Source of the DNA: Flavobacteriaceae bacterium TMED81
GTDB taxonomy: Bacteria > Bacteroidota > Bacteroidia > Flavobacteriales > Flavobacteriaceae
Direction of reading: 5' to 3'
Length of the DNA stretch: 19,950 nt
Assembly: GCA_002171575.2 (NCBI GenBank)
Contig: NHEI02000030.1
Span: 6,691 to 26,640 of the forward strand
The notes below the pieces were generated by a model. That model searched no databases. It saw only the letters and a list, made by a program, of their open reading frames with translations, and was not told the origin of the DNA. The first letter of the stretch is position 1; the number at the start of each line of letters is the position of its first letter. The position numbers and the translations under genes are program-made. Shown in pieces: positions 7,713-15,717 of the stretch.

Positions 7713-8660
7713 GTGAATTTGTCTAAAGAAATCAAAACCGCAATCTTCGCCTTATCTGGATTTGGCTTATTTTTCATTGGCTTTAATTACTTAAAATCGA
7801 ATGATGTTTTTGTGCGGGACAATATCTTTTATGCAGTCTATGATAATGCCGAGGGTCTTATGTTGGGAACCCCTGTGACCATTCAAGGATTTCAGGTTGG
7901 AACGATCGATCAAATTTCTTTACTCTCAGGGAATAAAGACATTGCCGTTCGTTTTCGGGTCGAAAAAGAATATGAATTTTCGAAAAATAGTATCGCGAAA
8001 ATTTATGAGGCAGGCCTTCTTGGCGGAAAGTCATTGGCTGTTGACCCAAAATTTGATGGTGCTGATCTTGCCCAATCAGGAGACACTTTACAAAGTGAAA
8101 TTGCTCCTGGATTGTCGGAGCTGGTCAACGATAAATTGACTCCACTACAAGAAAAAATAGAGAGTATGATCACGCATGCTGACTCTGTTTTGATTGCCTT
8201 TAATACGGTTTTAGATCCTGATGCTCAGTTCCAATTGAAATCTGCTATTGAAAATCTCAATGTTTCGATTTCCAATTTTCGTTCGATAGGCGAAACCATA
8301 AACAATTCGCTTTCTGAGAACGGACAATTGCACCAAACCTTCGATAACCTTGCTGATTTATCGGCCGATTTGTCTGTTGTATCTTCTTCACTGAAAGAAG
8401 CCAACCTTGATGATACTTTTGAAGATTTAGGGTCTGCAGTGGGCAACTTATCTCAAATTCTCGATCGTATGGAAGAAGGGGAGGGTTCATTGGGTAAACT
8501 CTTCACCAAAGATGATCTTCATCTGTCGCTTGAGCAAACCAATGCGCAAATCCAACTCCTTCTTGAAGATATGCGGCTGAATCCCAAACGTTATGTCCAC
8601 TTTTCATTGTTTGGTAAAAAGCAAGTCAAATACAAACCTTCCGATTCACAAAACGAATAA
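7713..8660 (+). CDS. MCE/MlaD-family lipid-transport substrate-binding protein
   Basis: A 315-residue protein that starts at a GTG; the resulting N terminus (MNLSKEIKTAIFALSGFGLF) is the cytoplasmic stub plus single membrane helix (about 10-26) expected for this family. The MCE domain (about 37-115) has GLMLGTPVTIQGFQVGTI and GLLGGKSLAV. A long helical tail follows (about 135-285). The end of the protein (GSLGKLFTKDDL then LNPKRYVHFSLFG, 258-301) is the typical Bacteroidota MlaD-like C terminus. MCE proteins form hexameric tunnels that move phospholipids between inner and outer membranes with an MlaE permease and an MlaF ATPase. Neither partner gene is in this window, so they are presumably elsewhere. 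It may be co-transcribed with the amidase upstream; the next gene starts 6 bp after its stop. Confidence 0.93.
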   Translation: MNLSKEIKTAIFALSGFGLFFIGFNYLKSNDVFVRDNIFYAVYDNAEGLMLGTPVTIQGFQVGTIDQISLLSGNKDIAVRFRVEKEYEFSKNSIAKIYEAGLLGGKSLAVDPKFDGADLAQSGDTLQSEIAPGLSELVNDKLTPLQEKIESMITHADSVLIAFNTVLDPDAQFQLKSAIENLNVSISNFRSIGETINNSLSENGQLHQTFDNLADLSADLSVVSSSLKEANLDDTFEDLGSAVGNLSQILDRMEEGEGSLGKLFTKDDLHLSLEQTNAQIQLLLEDMRLNPKRYVHFSLFGKKQVKYKPSDSQNE

Positions 8661-8666
8661 ACGCCA

Positions 8667-9983
8667 GTGTATCTAAGCAGTATTCTTTTTGCAGTTGTTT
8701 TTTTTGTAGCCATTGGTGTGTTTACGAGAAATATCCGTCGAATTATTCGAAATATCAATCTCGGTCGCAAAACAGATCGTTCAGATCAAAAGTCAAAACG
8801 CTGGAAGCATATGACTCGAGTGGCTTTAGGTCAATCCAAGATGGTAGTACGACCGATAGCGGGACTTTTGCATATCATTGTTTACGCCGGATTTGTTGTG
8901 ATTAATATTGAATTACTTGAAATTATCCTGGATGGTTTTTTGGGAACTCACCGCGTTTTATCTCCTTATCTAGGGGACACTTACGATGTATTGATTGCCA
9001 CTTTTGAAATTTTTGCCTTGTTGGTAATTTTGGCAGTTTCCGTTTTTTGGTTGAGAAGAAACGCCATGAATATCCGTCGATTTTGGAAACCTGAAATGAA
9101 AGGATGGCCCAAAAAAGATGCGGGTTATATTCTTTATATAGAGCTTGTGTTGATGTTTTTGTTTTTAACAATGAATGCATCGGACTATTGGTTGCAGCAA
9201 CACCCCGAAGGGCAGTCCTACTACACGCAAGCAGGGAGCTTTCCTGTCAGTAGCTGGATTACCCCATTTTTTGATGGCATGTCCTATGCTGCAGTTGTTT
9301 CCATTGAACGCACAGCATGGTGGCTTCATATCCTTGGGATTTTGGCATTTTTAAATTATCTGTATTTCTCCAAGCATTTGCATATCCTACTTGCCTTTCC
9401 CAATACCTTTTATGCCAATCTTAACCCATTGGGTCGATTTTCGCACTCCGAAGCAGTAGCGAACGAGGTAAAGCTGATGATGGACCCAAGTGCTGATCCA
9501 TATGCACCTGCTCCAGCTGAAAGTGAACCACTGCGTTTTGGCGCATCCGACGTAAATGACTTAAATCGGGTCCAATTGATGAATGCTTACAGTTGCACAG
9601 AGTGTGGTCGGTGTACCGATGTGTGTCCCGCCAATCAAACAGGGAAAAAGTTATCGCCCAGAAAAATCATGATGGATACACGGGACCGTCTAGAGCAAGT
9701 TGGCAAACAGCTAAATCGGGGGCTAGAAATGGACAACAATACCTTGCTCGACAATTATATATCCCGTGAAGAATTATGGGCTTGTACCACATGCAATGCT
9801 TGTGTTGAGGCATGCCCGATCTCAATTGATCCATTATCTATCATTATGGACATGAGACAGTACTTGGTTTTGGAGCAGTCATCGGCTCCAACAGAGTTAA
9901 ATGCAATGATGACGAACATTGAAAATAACGGCGCACCTTGGCCTTTTAATCAACAAGATCGTTTAAAATGGAGTAAAGAATAA
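8667..9983 (+). CDS. Membrane Fe-S oxidoreductase subunit (NarI/DsrM-like membrane part plus two [4Fe-4S] motifs)
   Basis: A 438-residue protein starting at GTG 8667, which immediately gives the first membrane helix. Hydrophobic segments lie near 3-19, 62-86, 107-128, 152-170 and 217-236, with histidines (for example His69, His221, His237 and His239) that could bind b-type haem. The C-terminal cytoplasmic part has two cysteine clusters, Cys310/313/316/320 (CTECGRCTDVCP) and Cys373/376/379/383 (CTTCNACVEACP), each fit for a [4Fe-4S] cluster. The arrangement resembles the HdrC/DsrM-DsrK and GlpC families that pass electrons to or from quinones. The matching CCG-domain subunit is encoded at 10420-11220, so the two probably form one complex. 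Electron donor and acceptor are unknown. A small HAD gene lies between them, starting 9 bp after this stop. Confidence 0.9.
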   Translation: MYLSSILFAVVFFVAIGVFTRNIRRIIRNINLGRKTDRSDQKSKRWKHMTRVALGQSKMVVRPIAGLLHIIVYAGFVVINIELLEIILDGFLGTHRVLSPYLGDTYDVLIATFEIFALLVILAVSVFWLRRNAMNIRRFWKPEMKGWPKKDAGYILYIELVLMFLFLTMNASDYWLQQHPEGQSYYTQAGSFPVSSWITPFFDGMSYAAVVSIERTAWWLHILGILAFLNYLYFSKHLHILLAFPNTFYANLNPLGRFSHSEAVANEVKLMMDPSADPYAPAPAESEPLRFGASDVNDLNRVQLMNAYSCTECGRCTDVCPANQTGKKLSPRKIMMDTRDRLEQVGKQLNRGLEMDNNTLLDNYISREELWACTTCNACVEACPISIDPLSIIMDMRQYLVLEQSSAPTELNAMMTNIENNGAPWPFNQQDRLKWSKE

Positions 9984-9992
9984 GACATATTT

Positions 9993-10439
9993 ATGGAACA
10001 AAAAGATGTAGATAAGCTACTGAGCGAAAAATTGGAAGATGGAGAACACGTAAGTCCTGTATTGCCTGGGGGGATCAAAAACTACCTCATTGACATTGAC
10101 GGCACCATATGTGACGATATTCCCAACGAAGAACCAGAAAGAATGGCAACAGCCAAACTCTATCCAGATGCTTTAGAAACACTAAATCGATGGTTTGAAG
10201 AGGGGCACGTGATTTGTTTTTTCACCTCCAGAACCGAAGATCACCGAGCTGTAACCGAGGAGTGGTTAAAAAGCAATGGATTTAAGTATCACAGTCTGTT
10301 GATGGGGAAGCCAAGAGGGGGTAACTATCATTGGATTGACAATCACTTGGTCAAAGCAACACGTTATAATGGAAAGTTTACCGATCTAGTGGACAAAGAA
10401 GTAACCATTCAAGTTTTTGATGATGGACAACACGACTAA
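9993..10439 (+). CDS. Small HAD-like phosphatase-family protein, function unknown
   Basis: A 148-residue protein with a haloacid-dehalogenase core and no obvious cap. Motif I is LIDIDGTICDD (32-42, nucleophile Asp34 and general acid Asp36). Motif II is FFTSRTEDHR (76-85), with Thr or Ser as the phosphate ligand. Lys106 in MGKPRGGNYHWIDNHLV (104-120) could be the motif III lysine, and Asp116 the metal-binding acid. The family is conserved in flavobacteria and, as I recall, is often mislabelled phosphoheptose isomerase. It has no SIS domain and cannot be a GmhA. The gene is wedged between the two halves of the Fe-S module and overlaps the next gene by 20 bp, so translation is probably coupled. 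The substrate is unknown; a small phosphorylated metabolite is only a guess. Confidence 0.86.
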   Translation: MEQKDVDKLLSEKLEDGEHVSPVLPGGIKNYLIDIDGTICDDIPNEEPERMATAKLYPDALETLNRWFEEGHVICFFTSRTEDHRAVTEEWLKSNGFKYHSLLMGKPRGGNYHWIDNHLVKATRYNGKFTDLVDKEVTIQVFDDGQHD

Positions 10440-11220
10440 TTCTGTGCAAACCATGGCCGAAATGACCCAAAATGGCGTATCGCCTAAGGTTTTATTTTGG
10501 GTTGGTTGTGCAGGGAGTTTTGATGATCGATCCAAAAAGATCACAAAAGCTTTTGTCGAGTTGTTGCAAAAGGCCAATGTTTCCTTTGCCGTTCTGGGTC
10601 CTGAGGAGAGCTGTACTGGGGATCCAGCTAAGCGTGCAGGAAATGAGTTTTTGTTTCAAATGCAAGCGTCCACAAATATTGAAGTGCTTAATGGGTATCA
10701 AGTAAAAAAAATTGTTACAGCTTGTCCTCATTGTTTTAATACGCTGAAAAATGAATATCCGCAATTGGGTGGACAATACGAAGTTCTACATCACACCCAG
10801 TTTTTGCATCAGTTGATAGAGGAAGGTCGACTGAAAATCGATTCGAAAACAGAATATAAGGGCAAAAAAATCACCTTTCATGACCCGTGTTATCTTGGAC
10901 GAGCCAATAAGGAGTATGAAGCACCTCGAGCCCTAATCAAAAAACTCAACGCAGAGTTAGTCGAAATGAAAAGCTGTAAAGAGAAAGGCTTATGCTGTGG
11001 TGCTGGGGGTGCCCAAATGTTTAAAGATGCCGAAAAAGGAGATAAAGAAATCAATATCGAACGCACCGAACAAGCCCTTGATACCAAATCAGAAATTATT
11101 GCTGCTGGATGCCCGTTTTGCAACACCATGCTTCACGATGGCGTTACGACCAAAGAAAAAGAGTCTAAGGTTGCGGTTTTAGACATCGCTCAGTTGCTCG
11201 CTCAAACCGAATCTCTTTAA
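10420..11220 (+). CDS. CCG-domain (cysteine-rich) Fe-S oxidoreductase subunit, HdrB/GlpC/LutA-like
   Basis: A 266-residue soluble protein with two cysteine-rich (CCG) modules. Counted from ATG 10420, the first has Cys30 (WVGCAGS), Cys65 (EESCTGDP, where the usual CCG is reduced to a single Cys) and Cys102/Cys105 (CPHC). The second is complete: Cys157 (HDPCYLGR), Cys186, Cys192-Cys193 (GLCCGAGG) and Cys231/Cys234 (CPFC). Such modules hold noncubane or [4Fe-4S] clusters in heterodisulfide reductase HdrB, GlpC and LutA. The gene lacks its own ferredoxin motifs; these are supplied by the membrane protein at 8667-9983, so the pair looks like a split HdrD/DsrK. TTG 10417, ATG 10420 and ATG 10423 are all possible starts, and all overlap the HAD gene. 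Confidence 0.9.
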   Translation: MMDNTTNSVQTMAEMTQNGVSPKVLFWVGCAGSFDDRSKKITKAFVELLQKANVSFAVLGPEESCTGDPAKRAGNEFLFQMQASTNIEVLNGYQVKKIVTACPHCFNTLKNEYPQLGGQYEVLHHTQFLHQLIEEGRLKIDSKTEYKGKKITFHDPCYLGRANKEYEAPRALIKKLNAELVEMKSCKEKGLCCGAGGAQMFKDAEKGDKEINIERTEQALDTKSEIIAAGCPFCNTMLHDGVTTKEKESKVAVLDIAQLLAQTESL

Positions 11221-11222
11221 CT

Positions 11223-11705
11223 ATGGTCGTCCCCTTTTCTCAACTTCCTGATCATTCACGGATTTGGATATATCCTTCTAATCGTAAATTCTCTGCTTCA
11301 GAAATCACACAACTTGAATCGGATATCGAGCAATTTTTATCGGATTGGACTGCACATGGCGCGTCCTTATCTGCTGGGTATTGCATTCCGCATCAGCAGT
11401 TTATTGTGCTTGCCCTAAACGAATCAGATCAGGAGGCAACTGGGTGTTCGATCGACAAGTCGGTTCATTTTATCCAAGCGCTTGAGCAATCCTTGTCCGT
11501 GAGTTTGCTCGACAAAATGAATGTGCATTATATAAAAGAGGATGTAATTGAGGTTATCGATCTGAAGTCGTTTAAAAAATTGGTCAAGTCAAAGCAAATT
11601 CTTCCCAGCTCAACAGTTTTTAACCATCTGGTCACGACCAAAATAGATTTTGTAAATCACTGGGAAACTACTGCTGACCAGAGCTGGCATTCTCGTTTCT
11701 TTTAG
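11223..11705 (+). CDS. Conserved flavobacterial hypothetical protein
   Basis: A 160-residue soluble protein with no signal peptide or membrane helix. It starts 2 bp after the CCG-domain gene, so it belongs to the same transcription unit. I recognise it as a small Bacteroidota-specific family, with HSRIWIYPSNRKFSASE near the N terminus, a GCSID segment (about 77-81), and a conserved C-terminal TVFNHLVTTK...SWHSRFF. It is often labelled 'ABC transporter ATPase' in genomes, but it has no Walker A (GxxxxGKS/T), no LSGGQ signature and no Walker B, so that name is not supported. A single Cys (GCSID) and the C-terminal Trp-His are candidate functional residues. The function is unknown; constant linkage to the Fe-S module suggests an accessory role, which is inference. 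Confidence 0.8.
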   Translation: MVVPFSQLPDHSRIWIYPSNRKFSASEITQLESDIEQFLSDWTAHGASLSAGYCIPHQQFIVLALNESDQEATGCSIDKSVHFIQALEQSLSVSLLDKMNVHYIKEDVIEVIDLKSFKKLVKSKQILPSSTVFNHLVTTKIDFVNHWETTADQSWHSRFF

Positions 11706-11723
11706 CTTTAGTACCTTTATCTT

Positions 11724-14591
11724 ATGATTTGTTGTAAGCAAATACTGCTCACGATCTTTGCGACAAACCTACTATTTGCTCAGCCAAAGCAGATTTGGGT
11801 TGATAGCACCTATCAATCGCTTTCCCTTGACCAAAAGATTGGACAATTGTTTATGCCTATGGTTTTCTCACAAGGAGATCAAAACCACTATCAACAAATT
11901 TCTGATGACCTCAAAAAGTATCATCTCGGAGGGATTATTTTTTCAAAGGGAACAATCGCAGAGCAAGCACGACTTGCCAATCTGTTTCAAAACCAAAGTG
12001 AAGTGCCTTTACTCATCGCCATGGATGCGGAGTGGGGGATGGCAATGCGACTCCAAGACGCTACACCCTTCCCTTATCAAATGACATTGGGAGCCATACA
12101 AAACGACAGTTTACTCTATCAGATGGGTTACGCCATGGCGAATCGTCAACGACGACTTGGCGTGCATCTCAATTTTGCTCCTGCTGTGGATATCAATACC
12201 AATGCAAAAAACCCTGTGATTGGGTTGCGTTCTTTGGGATCAGATCCCGAACTGGTCACAAAAAAAGCAGGAATGCTTTTGCGTGGGATGCAAGATGGGG
12301 GATTGATGACAAGCATTAAACATTTTCCTGGTCATGGAGATACCTCAACAGATTCTCATCACACCTTGCCCGTAGTTTCTCATAGTCTCGCTCGTTTAAA
12401 TCAAGTTGAGCTTTATCCATTTAAGACCTTAATCGAAGAAGGAGTTTTTTCAGTTATGGTCGGTCATCTGGAGGTGCCTGCACTCGAAAAAGTGAAAGGT
12501 AGACCATCGTCTCTTTCCTCTTCTATTGTGACAGATCTTCTCAAAAAGAAGTTTGCATTCAAGGGCCTAGTTGTTACCGATGCCTTGAATATGAAAGGTG
12601 TTTCTGACTTTAGCGGAAACGAATCGGCTTCGCTTGGATCTTTTTTAGCTGGAGCGGACTTGTTGTTAATTCCAGACGATTTACCGTTGGCTTTTGCGGA
12701 TATTCGAAACGCATTACTGTCGGGAACCATTTCTGAAGAGAGATTGGCACACTCTGTCAAAAAAATTCTTTCTGCAAAATATGAAGCGAATCTCCATGAA
12801 TCAAAAAAAGTAAGTCCAGACACTTTGCAAGCTGATTTACAGACCTCAGAATTCACTGCACTACGGCACCAGTTGGCAGAGGCGTCACTGACTGTGATTC
12901 GGAATGAAGATAAGGTATTGCCCATCCAAAAGCTCGAGGATTCTCAAATTGCTTATGTATCAATCGGGGAGGATACAGGAGAGCCTTTCCTTGATCGCCT
13001 TCAGCATTACACCTCTGTTGATCAACAAAATCTCACAGAAATTTTATCAACTAAAAATAACTATTCTCATGTAGTTGTCGGCTTACATCAACCTGATCAT
13101 TCCCCATTTGTCAAGCATAAGTTGAGTGCAGAGGTAATCGCAAAACTCGATTTGCTTTGTCAGAAATTCAATGTGATTTTAGTGACTTTTGCCAACCCAT
13201 ACAGTGTTTCAAAACTTCCCCTTGAGAAATGTAAATCCGTTGTGCTAGCTTACCAAAATAACCCAATTTTTCAATCGAAAGCCGCCCAGTTGGTTTTTGG
13301 AGCACTAGGTGCGAATGCTAAGCTTCCTGTCCCTGTCGGTCGCTACCCACAAGGAAGTGGAATTGACATTGCACCCCTAAACCGTTTGTCTTATGGTCAC
13401 CCTAAGCAAGTGGGCATGGATGACAAGGTTTTGGAGACAGTTGATTTGATGGCAACACAGGCCATTTCCGATTCCATTGCGCCTGGAATGCAAATTCTTG
13501 TCGCCAAGTCGGGTAAAGTTATTTATCATAAGTCGTTTGGTCATATGCGTTATTCAAAACAAACGCCTATCCAATGGTTTCACCGCTATGATTTGGCTTC
13601 ATTGACAAAAATTCTGGCATCCGTTCCTTTGGCGATGCGGGAACACGAAAGAGATTCTCTGTTTCTGCTTACGCCAATTTCCGACTTGCTCGAGGGCTAT
13701 GAAAAATCAAATAAAGCGGATATGAATTTTCAAGCTCTGTTTTCTCATCATGCAGGGATTCAGCCATGGTTGCCTTTTTATAAAAATACCTTGAGCGAAA
13801 AAACAAATCGCCCACTAAAAAAACTCTATCGCAACAAGCAAAAACGAAAACACGCGGTTCAAGTTTCTGAGGATTTATTTCTTCGCACAACATATCTCGA
13901 TGAAATTAAGGACGAGATTCTTGACAGCCCATTGCTGGACTCTTTGTGTTATAAGTATAGCGATTTGCCCTTCTATATGTTTAAAGAATACATTGAAGGT
14001 CGTTATGAGCAGAGAATGGACCAGCTCGTCGAAGAAAGATTCTATGCGCCTCTCGGTGCTTCTCATTTGGGCTATTTACCTTTACAAGACGTTGATGTCA
14101 ATCAAGTAGCTCCTTCTGAAATGGATGATTATTACCGTTACACGGAAGTCCAAGGTTTTGTACACGATATGGGTGCAGCCATGCAAAATGGTGTTGGCGG
14201 TCATGCAGGTTTGTTTAGCAACGCCAATGATGTTGCCAAAATGATGCAGATGTTTATGCAAGGTGGTTTATATGGGGGACGTAAATTTTTCTCATCCTCT
14301 ACGGTTAGTCACTTTAACACCCGACATTACGAAAGCGAAAACAACCGTCGCGGTATTGGCTTTGACAAACAGCAGTTTGAAGACCCTGGACCAACTTGCT
14401 TGTGTGCATCCGATCAGAGTTTTGGTCATTCGGGCTTTACAGGAACTTTTGCTTGGGCAGACCCAGTGTCTGACTTGGTTTACGTATTTTTATCGAACCG
14501 TACTTATCCCACAATGGAAAACACAAAAATGGTTGACACAAACCTCCGATCTGAAATTCAACGTGTAATTTACAAATCAATCATTCAATAG
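11724..14591 (+). CDS. Secreted GH3 beta-N-acetylglucosaminidase fused to a serine beta-lactamase-type hydrolase
   Basis: A 955-residue fusion with a signal peptide (MICCKQILLTIFATNLLFA, cleavage near 19). Residues about 25-360 are a NagZ-type GH3 domain: KHFPGHG (199-205) followed by DTSTDSH (206-212), which carries the Asp210-His212 acid/base dyad, and the nucleophile Asp286 in VVTDALNMKGV. About 375-545 is a GH3 C-terminal-like domain. From about 563 comes a class C beta-lactamase/penicillin-binding-protein-like domain with SLTK (626-629), YSD (745-747, where YxN is commoner) and GHSGFTG (901-907, in place of the KTG triad). The expected action is on beta-GlcNAc glycosides, likely peptidoglycan or chitin fragments, outside the cytoplasm; the esterase/peptidase activity is unknown. 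A basic insert (about 690-712) lies between SLTK and YSD. bshA follows 2 bp downstream. Confidence 0.92.
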   Translation: MICCKQILLTIFATNLLFAQPKQIWVDSTYQSLSLDQKIGQLFMPMVFSQGDQNHYQQISDDLKKYHLGGIIFSKGTIAEQARLANLFQNQSEVPLLIAMDAEWGMAMRLQDATPFPYQMTLGAIQNDSLLYQMGYAMANRQRRLGVHLNFAPAVDINTNAKNPVIGLRSLGSDPELVTKKAGMLLRGMQDGGLMTSIKHFPGHGDTSTDSHHTLPVVSHSLARLNQVELYPFKTLIEEGVFSVMVGHLEVPALEKVKGRPSSLSSSIVTDLLKKKFAFKGLVVTDALNMKGVSDFSGNESASLGSFLAGADLLLIPDDLPLAFADIRNALLSGTISEERLAHSVKKILSAKYEANLHESKKVSPDTLQADLQTSEFTALRHQLAEASLTVIRNEDKVLPIQKLEDSQIAYVSIGEDTGEPFLDRLQHYTSVDQQNLTEILSTKNNYSHVVVGLHQPDHSPFVKHKLSAEVIAKLDLLCQKFNVILVTFANPYSVSKLPLEKCKSVVLAYQNNPIFQSKAAQLVFGALGANAKLPVPVGRYPQGSGIDIAPLNRLSYGHPKQVGMDDKVLETVDLMATQAISDSIAPGMQILVAKSGKVIYHKSFGHMRYSKQTPIQWFHRYDLASLTKILASVPLAMREHERDSLFLLTPISDLLEGYEKSNKADMNFQALFSHHAGIQPWLPFYKNTLSEKTNRPLKKLYRNKQKRKHAVQVSEDLFLRTTYLDEIKDEILDSPLLDSLCYKYSDLPFYMFKEYIEGRYEQRMDQLVEERFYAPLGASHLGYLPLQDVDVNQVAPSEMDDYYRYTEVQGFVHDMGAAMQNGVGGHAGLFSNANDVAKMMQMFMQGGLYGGRKFFSSSTVSHFNTRHYESENNRRGIGFDKQQFEDPGPTCLCASDQSFGHSGFTGTFAWADPVSDLVYVFLSNRTYPTMENTKMVDTNLRSEIQRVIYKSIIQ

Positions 14592-14593
14592 CT

Positions 14594-15715
14594 ATGCGAA
14601 TAGGAATTGTATGTTACCCAACCTTTGGCGGAAGCGGGGTGGTTGCGACTGAGCTTGGTGTAGAGCTATCCAAAAGGGGGCATCACATTCATTTTCTGAC
14701 TTATAAAAAACCGGTTCGCTTGGATACGAGCTTAGATAATATTCATTTTCATGAAGTTCATGTGCCAGATTATCCATTATTTCACTATCAGCCCTACGAG
14801 CTGGCATTGTCGAGCGCCTTGGTTGATATGGTTAAGCTTCATAAAATCGATCTGTTACATGTCCATTACGCCATTCCGCACGCCTATGCTGCCTATATGG
14901 CAAAACAGATGTTGGCGGAGTATCAAATTGAAATTCCAATTGTAACTACCCTTCACGGGTCTGATATCACACTTGTTGGTAGTCATCCATTTTATAAGCC
15001 TGCAGTGACATTCAGTATCAATCATTCTGACATAGTAACCAGTGTGTCAAAGAGTTTGCGCTCCGATACCTTAGATATTTTTAAGATCAAAAAAGACATT
15101 CAGGTTGTTCCTAATTTTATTGATATTGATAAATATGAGACGTTACGAACGACTTGTTCTAGAGATCAACTGGCAAAACAAAATGAGCGTTTGGTCACAC
15201 ATGTCAGCAATTTTCGACCTGTCAAACGAGTTCAAGATGTGCTTTCTGTCTTTGCAAAACTCAATAAAGAAGTCCAATCTCGTCTGATTATGGTGGGTGA
15301 TGGACCCGAACGGTCATCGGCTGAAGAATACACCAAAGAACTTGGATTAACTGATGTTGTCGATTTTGTTGGAAAGTCCAATGATGTGTATCGAATTTTG
15401 TGCTCTTCCGATTTATTTCTCTTGCCTTCGCAAAGAGAGAGTTTTGGGCTTGCTGCTTTGGAAGCGATGGCAGCTAGAACGCCAGTTGTTGCAACCAATG
15501 AAGGGGGTATCCCTGAAGTTGTAGAGCATCAAGTATCTGGTTATTTATCTGCCCATGGAGATGTTGACACAATGGCATCACATGCGGTAGAGCTGCTGAC
15601 CAATGAGGCAAAACTTCAACAGTTTAAGGAGGCGGCTTTTACCAGAGCCAAGACGTTTGACATTCAAAAAATTATCCCCCTGTACATCGACATTTACCAA
15701 ACGGCAATTCGCTAG
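14594..15715 (+). CDS. bshA: N-acetyl-alpha-D-glucosaminyl L-malate synthase BshA
   Basis: A 373-residue GT4-family retaining glycosyltransferase that joins GlcNAc from UDP-GlcNAc to L-malate, the first step of bacillithiol synthesis. Family hallmarks are the N-terminal CYPTFGGSGVVATELG (7-22), FHEVHVPDYPLFHYQPYE (52-69), HVHYAIPHA (89-97), TLHGSDITLVG (119-129), VPNFID (172-177), SNFRPVKRV (205-213) and the GT4 E-x7-E motif ESFGLAALE (282-290). The length fits BshA. It implies that the cell uses bacillithiol as a low-molecular-weight thiol; bshB and bshC are not in the window. It begins 2 bp after the GH3 fusion gene and ends 2 bp from the convergent DUF1338 gene, so it is the last gene of the long plus-strand block. 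Confidence 0.94.
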   Translation: MRIGIVCYPTFGGSGVVATELGVELSKRGHHIHFLTYKKPVRLDTSLDNIHFHEVHVPDYPLFHYQPYELALSSALVDMVKLHKIDLLHVHYAIPHAYAAYMAKQMLAEYQIEIPIVTTLHGSDITLVGSHPFYKPAVTFSINHSDIVTSVSKSLRSDTLDIFKIKKDIQVVPNFIDIDKYETLRTTCSRDQLAKQNERLVTHVSNFRPVKRVQDVLSVFAKLNKEVQSRLIMVGDGPERSSAEEYTKELGLTDVVDFVGKSNDVYRILCSSDLFLLPSQRESFGLAALEAMAARTPVVATNEGGIPEVVEHQVSGYLSAHGDVDTMASHAVELLTNEAKLQQFKEAAFTRAKTFDIQKIIPLYIDIYQTAIR

Positions 15716-15717
15716 AG

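Noticed and set aside
12464..12925. 153-codon minus-strand open frame inside the GH3 fusion gene
   Set aside because: It overlaps the GH3 nucleophile region on the opposite strand and shows a Ser/Ala/Lys composition typical of a complementary frame, with no recognisable domain.
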